Source: Ferruginibacter sp.
GTDB taxonomy: Bacteria > Bacteroidota > Bacteroidia > Chitinophagales > Chitinophagaceae
Length of the DNA: 64,000 nucleotides
Direction: 5' to 3'
NCBI GenBank assembly: GCA_014379625.1
Contig: JACMLJ010000035.1
Location: forward strand, 1 to 64,000
Numbering within the stretch: the first letter of the stretch is position 1; the number at the start of each line of letters is the position of its first letter. Below are positions 27,935 to 35,975 of this stretch, in pieces. Position numbers and translations under genes: made by a program. The notes beneath the pieces were generated by a model that made no database searches, was not told where the DNA came from, and saw only the letters and a list, made by a program, of their open reading frames with translations.

Positions 27935-28633
27935 TTAAATATTTTCGGTTTCCTTAAGAAGGGAATATAATTCATCATCCGTATTGGGAATGCCCCCCGG
28001 TAACCGGAATTTAAGGTAATAAATTTTATTGCTTCGGGCAATATCCAACGCTTCGTAATGTGTTTTTATCGTAAGCAGTTCACTGCTGCTTTTGGTATAC
28101 ACATCATCACAATCTTCAACAAGTGCCAGTTTATAAAGTTCGATCACCTTTTTGGTGAATTGGTATAATTCAGGTGAATCGGTCTTCAAATGCAGGCATC
28201 CACCGTTTTTTAGTACTTGCTGGTAAAGCCTTAAAAACCTTGGGTGAGTGAGCCTTTTTTTTGCTTTGGATGTTCTAAGGTGCGGATCAGGGAAAGTGAT
28301 CCATATTTCACTTACTTCTGCTTCTTTAAAATAATCGGGCAAAAGGGTTATCTGTGTACGAAGAAAAGCGGCATTGGAAATATTCGCTTCCAGGCATTTT
28401 TTAGCGCCGATATAAATCCGGTTACCCTTCACATCCACTCCAATAAAATTACTTTCCGGGAATAATTTTGACAACCCTACCGTGTATTCCCCCCTGCCGC
28501 AGGCAAGTTCCAATATTACCGGGTTATTATTTTTAAAGAAAGTATTCCATTTCCCCTTCATATCGCCAGGATATTCCAATACGTTGGGAAAGTTTTTAAT
28601 ATCCGCAAATCGTTGTAATTTTTTTTGTGCCAT
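27935..28633 (-). CDS. trmB: tRNA (guanine-N7)-methyltransferase
   Basis: Methylates G46 in the variable loop of tRNAs using SAM. Start taken at ATG 28633 (MAQKKLQRFADIKNF), 232 aa; an upstream ATG at 28684 adds 17 residues but lies beyond the promoter. SAM site VILELACGRGEYTVGL, acidic VDVKG, then TrmB signature FPDPHLRTSKAKKRLTHPRFL (usually PDPWxKxxHxKRR). First gene of a likely operon with DUF5522 and the alkyltransferase-like gene. Confidence 0.95.
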   Translation of the reverse strand: MAQKKLQRFADIKNFPNVLEYPGDMKGKWNTFFKNNNPVILELACGRGEYTVGLSKLFPESNFIGVDVKGNRIYIGAKKCLEANISNAAFLRTQITLLPDYFKEAEVSEIWITFPDPHLRTSKAKKRLTHPRFLRLYQQVLKNGGCLHLKTDSPELYQFTKKVIELYKLALVEDCDDVYTKSSSELLTIKTHYEALDIARSNKIYYLKFRLPGGIPNTDDELYSLLKETENI

Positions 28634-28640
28634 CGGGGCG

Positions 28641-28648
28641 CAAATATA
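28641..28648 (-). promoter_or_regulatory. -7 promoter element of trmB
   Basis: TATATTTG on the minus strand (fits TAnnTTTG) lies 7 bp before the ATG at 28633, so the transcript would be leaderless or nearly so. It supports that start codon. Confidence 0.5.
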
Positions 28649-28861
28649 ATTATAGAAAACAGATTTGCGGAATGTTTGTAACAATATAGAGCAGCGATGA
28701 GTTATGGAGTATGAGTTGGAACTGAGTTTACTGCCCCACCCGCTTATTTGCTGAAGAAAAACTCATAACACAGAAAATTAAAATCACCTGGAAGATACCC
28801 AACTACAATTTATCTATGTGGATGTCAGGCAGATCTTTGAAAGATTGAAAATTTTCTGCCA

Positions 28862-30472
28862 TTAATTCTTCAATATGGTAAACTCCACCCTCCTGTTGAG
28901 TTGCCTGTTTTCATCAGTGTCATTTGGTACAACAGGTTTTATTTCGCCATAACCTTTTGATATAATCCTGTTTATGGCAATACCCTTCAAAAGAATATAT
29001 TCCACTACAGATTTGGCCCTGTTATCACTTAAATTAAAATTGTATTCGTCTGAACCCCTGCTGTCAGTATGTGCGCTCATTTCAATTTCAATAGCAGGGT
29101 TCTCTTCCAGCATTTTTACCACCCGGTCAAGCTCCACAAAAGATTCAGGGCGCAGGTTCCACTTGTCAAAATCGAAATACACATTATTTAACCTTACCAC
29201 CTGTCCTACTTCAATGGGCACCAGGTACAGGTCTTTATGTATTTCTTTATAACCGGCTTTTATGAGTGAATCAAGGTTAAGGTTTTCTGATATGGCAAAA
29301 AAATGATCGGCCTGTGCCCTGATCAAATAATTTTTATCATAAGGCAACACCATTTTAAATGAACCATCTGATGGATTTGACAAGCCATTACCGGCTACAT
29401 TACCATCGGGCAGGGTTTCATAGATCAGTGAAGCGCTAAGTGGCCGGTTTGTTTTTTTGTTATACACATTGCCACTTACCAAAATTACCGGATCCGGTCT
29501 TTCTCTTTCCAGCAACTTGATCCTTACAATATCACTTTCACCATAAGAATCCAGGCCGGTGCTCATATAAGCATACTCACCCCCCGCATCCAGCGTAAAA
29601 AATGTGTCCATATCTTCTGTATTGATAGGACTGCCAAGGTTTTCAGGTTCGCTCCATTTCTGCCAGTCTTTATCAAGGCGCCTTGTCTTCCAGATATCCA
29701 TGTAACCTAAACCACCAGGCCGGTTGCTGCTGAAATATAGGGTTACCCCATCTGGTGCCAGGTAGGGAGTGGTTTCATTATACGTTTTCAAATTTATTTT
29801 CTTACCCAAACTTTTTGGTTCTGTCCAGGTGCCATCATTTTCCAAAAAGCTTACAAAGAGGTCATTATTTATACCACCCGATTCAGCAGACATATAGAAT
29901 AATAAGGTTTGCCCGTCATTTGCCATGCTTGCACCGTTTTGACGCCCCCTGTCGTATTTTGCATAATTCTTTATGCGCAACATATCCGGTTTGCTCCAAT
30001 AGCCATTTTTTTTAAGGTAACACATGCTCACCCCATTACCTGAATAATCTCCGTCTATAAACGCGTTTCTTATCAGAATACGGTTATTGTCGGGCGAAAT
30101 CCAATATACAGCATTAAAATAGTAAGTATTTAAAGGATACCCCAGGTGAACCCCTTCAGTCCATTTACCCGAACTGTCCCTTTCTGAGAACCAGATATCC
30201 TGAGAGTTACGGATCTCCTGGTGTTTTGTATTTTCAGGATTATTTTGACAGATATAGAATAACAGGTTGCCATCTGCGGATATGGTCGGTCGCAATTCCG
30301 GCAATTCGGAATTTATTTTGGTGCCCAGGTTCTCAATTTTAAGAATGGTTTCCAGGGTAATGATATTATCCTTTTGAGGTTTTAGTACCCCTAAAGAATC
30401 GCTGTACATCGGCTGGGCAGGCAGAGATTGTAAACAGGGAAATACCATTAAAAAGATAAGCGCTTTTTTCAC
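28862..30472 (-). CDS. PD40-repeat protein with C-terminal OmpA domain
   Basis: 536 aa, exported (signal MKKALIFLMVFPCLQSLPAQP). PD40 propeller repeats at about 40-320 (ISPDNNRILIRNAF, MANDGQTLLFYMSAESG, LAPDGVTLYFSSNRPGG), a carboxypeptidase-D-like beta sandwich (VSGNVYNKKTNRPLSASL), and a peptidoglycan-binding OmpA domain (about 420-535: NVYFDFDKWNLRPES, EIEMSAHTDSRGSDEYN, VPNDTDENRQLNRRVEF). Should link the outer membrane to the cell wall. Common in this phylum, often near type IX secretion cargo. Confidence 0.92.
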   Translation of the reverse strand: MKKALIFLMVFPCLQSLPAQPMYSDSLGVLKPQKDNIITLETILKIENLGTKINSELPELRPTISADGNLLFYICQNNPENTKHQEIRNSQDIWFSERDSSGKWTEGVHLGYPLNTYYFNAVYWISPDNNRILIRNAFIDGDYSGNGVSMCYLKKNGYWSKPDMLRIKNYAKYDRGRQNGASMANDGQTLLFYMSAESGGINNDLFVSFLENDGTWTEPKSLGKKINLKTYNETTPYLAPDGVTLYFSSNRPGGLGYMDIWKTRRLDKDWQKWSEPENLGSPINTEDMDTFFTLDAGGEYAYMSTGLDSYGESDIVRIKLLERERPDPVILVSGNVYNKKTNRPLSASLIYETLPDGNVAGNGLSNPSDGSFKMVLPYDKNYLIRAQADHFFAISENLNLDSLIKAGYKEIHKDLYLVPIEVGQVVRLNNVYFDFDKWNLRPESFVELDRVVKMLEENPAIEIEMSAHTDSRGSDEYNFNLSDNRAKSVVEYILLKGIAINRIISKGYGEIKPVVPNDTDENRQLNRRVEFTILKN

Positions 30473-30635
30473 AAGGTTGGATTTTCTTACCTGGAGAACG
30501 AAAATTATGAGCTGTTAATATATTTTAAACCCAATTTATTTAATTTACGCAGAAAATGAAAGGAAGTTTCAGCAAGCTAAAACACCATTAGCGTTTAATA
30601 CCATTAAGGATTAAACGGATTGGCAAAGTATTTTT

Positions 30636-30842
30636 TTACAAACGGGCGGTTAATTTATTAATTGCTTCTAATGCATTTGAGTCAAAAAAAGCATCAATTT
30701 TACCGTCTTTGGACCACAACACCACATTTGGCAGACCATTGGGCATTATATATCTGATATGGTAGATATCCTCCCTCGGAGGATCGATAAATACATCAGT
30801 TCCATCATCCAATAGAAAAGTGATCTCACGGGATTTACGCAT
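30636..30842 (-). CDS. Small hypothetical protein
   Basis: 68 aa, not recognised. Balanced charge, no signal or membrane segment (MRKSREITFLLDDGTDVFIDPP at the start). Composition is protein-like and it is followed by no partner gene. A pair of 30-bp AT-rich stretches flank it. Moderate confidence that it is expressed. Confidence 0.5.
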   Translation of the reverse strand: MRKSREITFLLDDGTDVFIDPPREDIYHIRYIMPNGLPNVVLWSKDGKIDAFFDSNALEAINKLTARL

Positions 30843-31085
30843 ATAAATGAAAGTTTATACAATATAGCAAAGTATTATCAATATTGCTATTGTGTAATAG
30901 TATAAAGCTGACAGGTTAAAGAAAGTAAAAACCAGGCAAATGGGTTAGTTGAATACGTGTTTTCCATAATATAACCAGCATGTTAATATATATACATATT
31001 GTGCAATAAGGGAAAGGGGGGCCCATTACCAAACATTTAAGGGCGGTGGTATAGAACTTATTAAAAATGAGTCAGGGTCTTTAAG

Positions 31086-31100
31086 GTGCAATAATTGCAC
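31086..31100. promoter_or_regulatory. Palindrome GTGCAATAATTGCAC
   Basis: Perfect 7-bp arms around one base, 110 bp before the ORF6N start. It may be an operator for that gene. Confidence 0.4.
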
Positions 31101-31123
31101 TTCAGAAGGGAGTAGGAAATTAT

Positions 31124-31144
31124 CCGGTCACAAATTGTGACCGG
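31124..31144. promoter_or_regulatory. Perfect 21-bp palindrome before the ORF6N gene
   Basis: Arms CCGGTCACAA and TTGTGACCGG around a central A, 66 bp before the start codon. The core TCACAAATTGTGAC recurs inside the coding region (31400-31413, 31474-31487, and diverged at 31434-31448). Confidence 0.5.
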
Positions 31145-31210
31145 TTCACAAAATAAAAATTTTTCATCATCACAATTTGGTATGAGTTCAATTAATCTTA
31201 AATACCCGAA

Positions 31211-31831
31211 ATGAGTTTACAGGTAATCCATAACAAAATACATGAAATAAGAGGGCAAAAAGTAATGTTGGATTTTGATTTAGCTGAATTGTATGAAGTG
31301 GAAACAAGGGTATTAAACCAGGCGGTAAAACGCAATAACTATCGTTTCCCGGAAGATTTTATATTTCAATTGACAAAGAAGGAATGGGAGGTTTTGAAAT
31401 CACAGATTGTGACTTCAACAAAGAATGCAACCCGTCACAATTTGCGACCGGTTTAAATACGGATAGTTTGACATCACAAATTGTGACATCAAAAAAAGAA
31501 ACAAGGGGTGGCACACAAAAAATGCCTTTTGCCTTTACCGAACATGGGGTAACAATGCTGGCAAATGCATTAAGGAGCAAAAGAGCTGTAGATATGAATA
31601 TTGCCAAAGTACGTGCATTTATAACCATCCGGCATTTTGCCAACAGCCACAAAGATTTATTTGAACAAATAAACGAATTTGCGCAAAGAAATGCAAACCC
31701 GTATTGGTGAGCATGATACCCAGCTATCTTCCATTTACGATGCCCTGGAAAATTTACTGGATAAAAAGGAGGAGGAGAAAGAACAAAAAGAAAAGTGGTT
31801 GAAAAGGGAAAGGATAGGGTTTAAAAAATAA
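31211..31831 (+). pseudogene. ORF6N-domain protein gene with two frameshifts
   Basis: KilA-N/ORF6N-type protein of phage and mobile-element origin. Frame one gives [42 protein letters not shown] (ORF6N domain), then breaks near 31413-31430; frame two carries SQFATG, SQIVTSKKETRGGTQKMPFAFTEHGVTMLANALRS to about 31681; frame one returns with MQTRIGEHDTQLSSIYDALENLLDKK and ends at 31831. Dropping one T at about 31681 restores ELRKEMQTRIG, so that change is a single-base insertion; the first is one base the other way. True decay or sequencing errors would look the same. It lies just outside the left direct repeat of the decayed element. Confidence 0.8.
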
Positions 31832-31940
31832 AGTTTACAAATATGCAATTTCAGCAATTATGCGAACTGTCTTTTAGACAGGAAAGAAACAGCATTCGTA
31901 CTAATCCGACATTATTTTGTACGGTTACATTAAATTAAAT

Positions 31941-31978
31941 AATAAACCCTTACAAGCGAATACCTGTAAGGGTTTATT
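31941..31978. terminator. Hairpin terminator between ORF6N and the left repeat
   Basis: 14-bp perfect stem (AATAAACCCTTACA / TGTAAGGGTTTATT) with a 10-nt loop. It matches in position the terminator at 35603-35648 next to the right repeat copy, and probably derives from the terminator of the tRNA-like gene. Confidence 0.55.
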
Positions 31979-31983
31979 GATTC

Positions 31984-32000
31984 AAAAAGCTGTAGGGGGA
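31984..32000. repeat. Left direct repeat (attL-like)
   Basis: AAAAAGCTGTAGGGGGA, identical to 35651-35667, where it overlaps the 3' end of the tRNA-like gene. This is the classic arrangement left by a tRNA-targeting integrase. Confidence 0.5.
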
Positions 32001-32530
32001 CGGGCCAATCCTTTGAACAATCATGAACATCCCTGAACATTCGACGCGTATTTTGGACGCGGAAAATGCCCAAAAATTAGGGTTGATGTTCACCTCTGTT
32101 CATGTTTGAGGACAACCACGGGGACAACCAGATTAATCAGGGAGAGTCATTGCCGTTCCCTAATCTTATTTCCTGGAATATTTGTATGCCGGTATTGGAT
32201 GGTTAGGACTTTCCTGAATTAAATGTAAAGAGTAATCTATTCTTACCACCCTAATATCAGTTATTGCTTAAACAAATAAATTACATTTTCATTATTGGTA
32301 AAGACAACAGAATGATTTTTTTGGGATAAAGTGGTTAGGTAAAAATTAAAGCCCTGAACGTAAGGCTCAACTAACATCAGTCTATAATTCAATTAAATTA
32401 ATGTTAGGCTTTGCTTCATATTTTGACTGTGAAAAACAACGGAAATTTCGTAGTTAACTCCTTTGGCTTGAAACAACTCTTTGCAGATCTTATTTCCAAT
32501 TATATAAGTTAATGAAAATTAGTACTTTAT
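32001..32530. other. Gene-free stretch inside the decayed element
   Basis: About 530 bp, AT-rich, no supported reading frame, RNA or repeat. A few near-repeats of TGAACAT/GTTCA occur at 32020-32110. Confidence 0.5.
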
Positions 32531-32767
32531 TTATACGTAAGGGTGTTTTGGTGATTTGCTTAAATGCTCTCTGTTCCAAATATTATTCTCCCATTCCAAC
32601 ACTTTATTTTCTTGCTTTACAACTTGTATAGTTGATTCAGCAATAATAAGTTTATTAATCAATTGTTCTCTGGACAATTGGCTGATTTCAGGCTCTTCGG
32701 TAGACTGGAATTTATTAGAAATATTTTTTATAACTTCTTCAATTAGTTCCTTATTTTCGGTATACAT
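32531..32767 (-). CDS. Small hypothetical protein, coiled-coil-like
   Basis: 78 aa, rich in Glu, Lys, Asn and Ile (LSREQLINKLIIAESTIQVVKQENKVLEWENN is heptad-like, about 33-64). Not recognised. Lies inside the decayed element; may be a remnant. Confidence 0.4.
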   Translation of the reverse strand: MYTENKELIEEVIKNISNKFQSTEEPEISQLSREQLINKLIIAESTIQVVKQENKVLEWENNIWNREHLSKSPKHPYV

Positions 32768-33367
32768 CGATTTATGTTTTAAGTAAACACGTAAATGAAT
32801 TAACCTGAATGTCTAAATATTATATAAATTTAATTCGTAAATTTACTATACAAAATGTGGAAAACACTATGTAGTTATTACAAATCTACATTATTTTCCA
32901 TCAATAGATTACTTTAATTATGCACATTTGACCGATAAAGAATATATGTTCTTTTTCTCGAAATCGCCAAGGTTCATATTTGTCCATTTATCTATATTAC
33001 CTATTTGCCAGAAGCAGAACAAATTCTAATGATAAAAATTTTTTTATGAAATTTTGAGTACGGGTAATAAGAATTCCCTTATTGGTGCAGACTCTCCTGT
33101 ATAGGCTCATGTTAATTAACCTTATATTTATAATATAACCAAAGTCAAAACCAGTTTTTGAGTAATCTATTTAAATTAACTCTTCTGCCTAACTTTATTA
33201 TTCTTAACTCACCTCATTCCGGGATAAAATAACTGCCGGTTTTAGTATGGTTTGCGCCATTTTGTGCTAACGCATTAATGGATCAAGGGTTTTGACTGAT
33301 TAGCCAGTTAATTCTTTTAACAGCTCATTTATGCTTGCTCCTGTTCATTCGAGCTTTTCGCTAATCC
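32768..33367. other. Gene-free stretch inside the decayed element
   Basis: 600 bp of about three-quarters A+T. I see no gene, RNA or clear repeat in it. Confidence 0.5.
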
Positions 33368-33586
33368 CTACTGACACTGAAAGACGCGCCTGGTTAGTTT
33401 AGGATGTTTAATTTCCTTGGTGAGTCGAACAAATTTGTATCCTAAAATGTTTTCTTTTATAATTTTTTCCATTTTTTGCGCAATTTGTTTTATTTGCTCC
33501 GGCCGGGGATTATTGAATTCCGCAAGATCATAAAGTGCACCGCAGATCATCAATAACCGGCCTGTATTTTTAGCGTTCAATTCCAT
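33368..33586 (-). CDS. Small hypothetical protein
   Basis: 72 aa, helical composition (LMICGALYDLAEFNNPRPEQIKQIAQKMEKIIKENI). Not recognised; lies in the decayed element. The protein-like composition is the only support. Confidence 0.4.
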   Translation of the reverse strand: MELNAKNTGRLLMICGALYDLAEFNNPRPEQIKQIAQKMEKIIKENILGYKFVRLTKEIKHPKLTRRVFQCQ

Positions 33587-34373
33587 AATTTTAATTGGGT
33601 TATTTGATTACCGATTTTATTTTTGTTTTATTCCAACAATTATTAAATCCGGTATGGTACTTTAATTCCTACAGGATCCCATCTACTAAAGCCGCCTGGA
33701 AATAAACACTATTGTTATGTCAAACGTGAATGTCAATGATGAAGGCCAACAATTCACAGATTATCTATTGATAATTCACGTCTGAAAGCGCTGCTTTGTT
33801 TTTGACATAATAATAGAGATGGGACAATAGATGATTTAAATGTCAGAGAACTTTTGTTAGAATATTTAAAGGACATCAATTAAGATTGAATATGAAGATA
33901 TTCTCGAAACGAAAAATAGTTTTACTCATAATTTAAAATTTTTTACCCGCTTTATGATATAATGCTCAGTGTTAAGCACATACAGCATTGAGCGTATACT
34001 ATCTATATAAGTTTGAGAGTAACCCGGCATTAGCGTTGAGCTATATAAAGTTACTATTTATCCGGCCTGATTGATATATTTACTGGTGAAATAAAAAGCA
34101 TTTTGGGTCCGGCCTGCACAAATTGTCAATTGTCATTCCCTTAATTGCATTTTCCATTTTATTATCGAACTTTAATTCGCCGCATCCGACAATTCAAAAA
34201 TGCATATACTAACAAATTAATTTTTAACAGATAAAAATCGTAATTGCAGATAAGTACGCAAATTGTCGAGTTGACTGCTATACATTCGCCGGGTCAATAA
34301 CCGGACACATTGTAAGACTTTAAATTACAATTTAATGTGAGACAATTACCTGTTACTTTTTCCACGGCTTTAC
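33587..34373. other. Gene-free stretch inside the decayed element
   Basis: About 790 bp with no supported gene. AT-rich, with many stop codons in all frames. Confidence 0.5.
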
Positions 34374-34681
34374 TTAGCAGCAGCAATGTTGATACCCGGC
34401 ATTATCAAGTACAATGGCAATAGGTTTGTCGGGAAATTTCTCCTTTAATAATTTTAAAAAATCAATAAAGGTGCCTGATGTAATATAAGTGGTATTGGCA
34501 ATGGTAATCACCTCTTAGGTAATTGCATTTACAGCACCTAATACATTGATGCGATTCCTACCAGCTGAAGCTTTGACAAAAACACGAAAGGCACACGACA
34601 GTGAACAAAGAAATGGTTGTAATACAAAATGTGCTGCATCGCAAAAAAACAAATGCACTTGTTCTTTCTGTACTGTAAACT
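34374..34681 (-). pseudogene. IS630-family transposase relic
   Basis: Minus-strand reading from about 34681 gives QKEQVHLFFCDAAHFVLQP, then KASAGRNRINVLGAVNAIT, an in-frame TAA, then EVITIANTTYITSGTF and KPIAIVLDNAGYQH before a second stop. This is the DDE core of an IS630-type transposase: first Asp in the DAAH segment, second in VLDNA. The N-terminal helix-turn-helix and the last third (with the Glu) are gone, and no terminal repeats were found. Confidence 0.75.
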
Positions 34682-34744
34682 AATACTGATTGCTACCGGG
34701 ATTTTGCAGCTACACGGCTACCGAGAAACGTAGTTGAAAGTACT

Positions 34745-35170
34745 ATGCAAACATTCCAATATAACAACCCGAACAAAGTAAAAAACCTTTTAGTTAGGCT
34801 ACGTTTGAAGCCAGGAATACCCCTTATGACTATACTCCCCGCGCAACTAATAGAACTTAAACAGGCTAACCTTTCATTGCTCCCGACTATCCGGCACCAA
34901 GTAACCCAACTGGCACCCGTACAAGATTTAAAGCCCGGCAAGCTGTTAAAACCTAAAAACAAAGTTGAACAGGAAAATTACGAATTTGAATTGTTACAAC
35001 GGAAGTTAGCAAAGCGATTTAAGGCCAAAGGTTTGGATACGCCTATCATTGTCAGCCCCGCCTCGACAAAGCCAAAGGGCGGCATCATGGATAACATAAG
35101 GAAGATATTTGACTGTAATCAGTCAGTAATAACTAAATCCCGTGGAAATAGCGTAATTGAAACTATTTAA
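34745..35170 (+). CDS. Hypothetical protein upstream of the sigma-factor fragment
   Basis: 141 aa, basic, no signal peptide (PNKVKNLLVRLRLKPGIPLMTI at the start; KVEQENYEFELLQRKLAKRFKAKG at about 78-102). Not recognised. It ends 24 bp before the sigma-like fragment in the same direction, so both may come from one phage or integrative-element module. Confidence 0.45.
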   Translation: MQTFQYNNPNKVKNLLVRLRLKPGIPLMTILPAQLIELKQANLSLLPTIRHQVTQLAPVQDLKPGKLLKPKNKVEQENYEFELLQRKLAKRFKAKGLDTPIIVSPASTKPKGGIMDNIRKIFDCNQSVITKSRGNSVIETI

Positions 35171-35194
35171 TTACTAACGTAAACCAATATCCAT

Positions 35195-35458
35195 ATGACA
35201 AGAGAAACTATTTTGAACGAATTCACGGCTAACATTAACTCATTCGAACAGTATGCCCGAAATATTGCTAACGAACAGGACGCGGACGATCTATTTCAAG
35301 CATGCGCTCTAATGTTTTGGGAGTTTCCCGAAGAACGCCTTATCGCTGCTTACAACCCGGCACAAGGGTTAAAGCCTTTCTTCCTAAGAATGTTAACGCT
35401 ACAATACAAAAGCAAGACGTCCTATTTTCACAAGGCGCGTTCTTTTATACCCGGTTAA
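35195..35458 (+). pseudogene. Phage-like sigma-70 region 2 fragment, truncated
   Basis: 87 aa resembling the start of the small sigma factors carried by Bacteroidota phages: YARNIANEQDADDLFQACALMFWEFPEERLIAAYN (region 2), then FFLRMLTLQYKSKTSYFHKAR. Members are roughly twice this length and have a region 4 helix-turn-helix; here the frame ends SFIPG. The end overlaps an antisense excisionase-like fragment, which suggests a deletion junction around 35440. Confidence 0.5.
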
Positions 35459-35506
35459 TTCCTGTGCTTCTTTTTCTGTTAAGTAGTCTTCTAATTTCTT
35501 CAGCAT
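35399..35506 (-). pseudogene. Excisionase-like small gene, truncated
   Basis: 35 codons: MLKKLEDYLTEKEAQELTGY followed by KRTRLVKIGR. The pattern (YLTEKEAQELTGYKRT) is the first helix-turn-helix of a MerR/excisionase-type protein; the remainder is missing. It is 150 bp from the right direct repeat, where excisionases normally lie. The match is to a short motif only. Confidence 0.35.
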
Positions 35507-35602
35507 ACATTAATAGTTTTTACTAAATGTAATGACTGTAAACCACACCAAAATAAATTAATTTTTTGCGGCAGGTAGTGAAACCAGTAGTGAAACCAAA
35601 TT

Positions 35603-35648
35603 AAAAGAAAAAGCCCTTAACCGATTGAATAACAATAAGTTAAGGGCT
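35603..35648 (-). terminator. Rho-independent terminator of the tRNA-like gene
   Basis: Minus strand: AGCCCTTAAC ... GTTAAGGGCT, 10-bp perfect stem with a 17-nt loop, followed by TTTTTC. It lies 10 bp past the 3' end of the tRNA-like gene. Confidence 0.7.
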
Positions 35649-35650
35649 GT

Positions 35651-35667
35651 AAAAAGCTGTAGGGGGA
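35651..35667. repeat. Right direct repeat (attR-like), overlaps tRNA-like 3' end
   Basis: AAAAAGCTGTAGGGGGA, identical to 31984-32000. It covers the 3' acceptor strand and two bases of the T-stem of the tRNA-like gene, as expected for a tRNA-borne attachment site. Confidence 0.5.
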
Positions 35668-35828
35668 GGGATCGAACCTCCACGGAGCAGTTAGTTGTAG
35701 CACAAAGTTGAGTGGTCGACCCTGGTCGAACTGGTATTGCTACCAGCCCGGCTCTATGCTATATTTATCCTGTTACCTCCACCCCCGAGACAAGAGGGCA
35801 TGTCTGCCAAAAATTTCATCACCCCACA
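35658..35828 (-). tRNA. tRNA-like gene (Leu-type class II scaffold) with a ~100-nt variable region, anticodon GTC if folded as drawn
   Basis: Minus strand, 171 nt. Acceptor TGTGGGG/CCCTACA pairs in all 7 positions (one G-U). TG at 8-9; D-arm stem ATG/CAT with GG in the loop, very like Bacteroidota tRNA-Leu (AAATT...GGCAGAC). Anticodon arm CCCTC-TTGTCTC-GGGGG; T-arm GGAGG-TTCGATC-CCTCC directly joined to the acceptor. Between 35781 and 35682 lie ~100 nt instead of a 15-20 nt variable arm; they hold CTGGTA-GCAA-TACCAG (GNRA-capped hairpin) and pairings TAGCA/TGCTA and GGAG/CTCC. No CCA is encoded. It may be a degenerate tRNA, or an unusual functional one. T at position 37 is abnormal. Confidence 0.5.
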
Positions 35829-35941
35829 ATTTTGACTAATTTTTTAAGAACTTATAATGCAAATCTATACAAAATGGCAATACATTGAAAATATTTTATA
35901 AAATATTTTATAAATATAGATAATTTTTAAATATTTGTATA

Positions 35942-35949
35942 TATATTTG
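35942..35949 (+). promoter_or_regulatory. -7 promoter element of the Lrp-type gene
   Basis: TATATTTG fits TAnnTTTG, 26 bp before the ATG at 35976. An AT-rich imperfect palindrome (AAATATTTTATAAAATATTT region, 35890-35912) upstream may be an Lrp-type autoregulatory site. Confidence 0.45.
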
Positions 35950-35975
35950 AAAAAGTACTAAAATAGATTCTAAAT

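Noticed and set aside
34693-34962. 89-codon minus-strand frame opposite the hypothetical gene at 34745
   Set aside because: The plus-strand frame is longer, more charged and lines up with the sigma fragment; the antisense one looks like its shadow.
35775-35782. 8-bp repeat ACCTCCAC as a transposon target duplication inside the tRNA-like gene
   Set aside because: Removing the 99 bp between the copies leaves no variable region at all and the insert has no inverted ends, so the large-variable-arm reading is kept as first choice.
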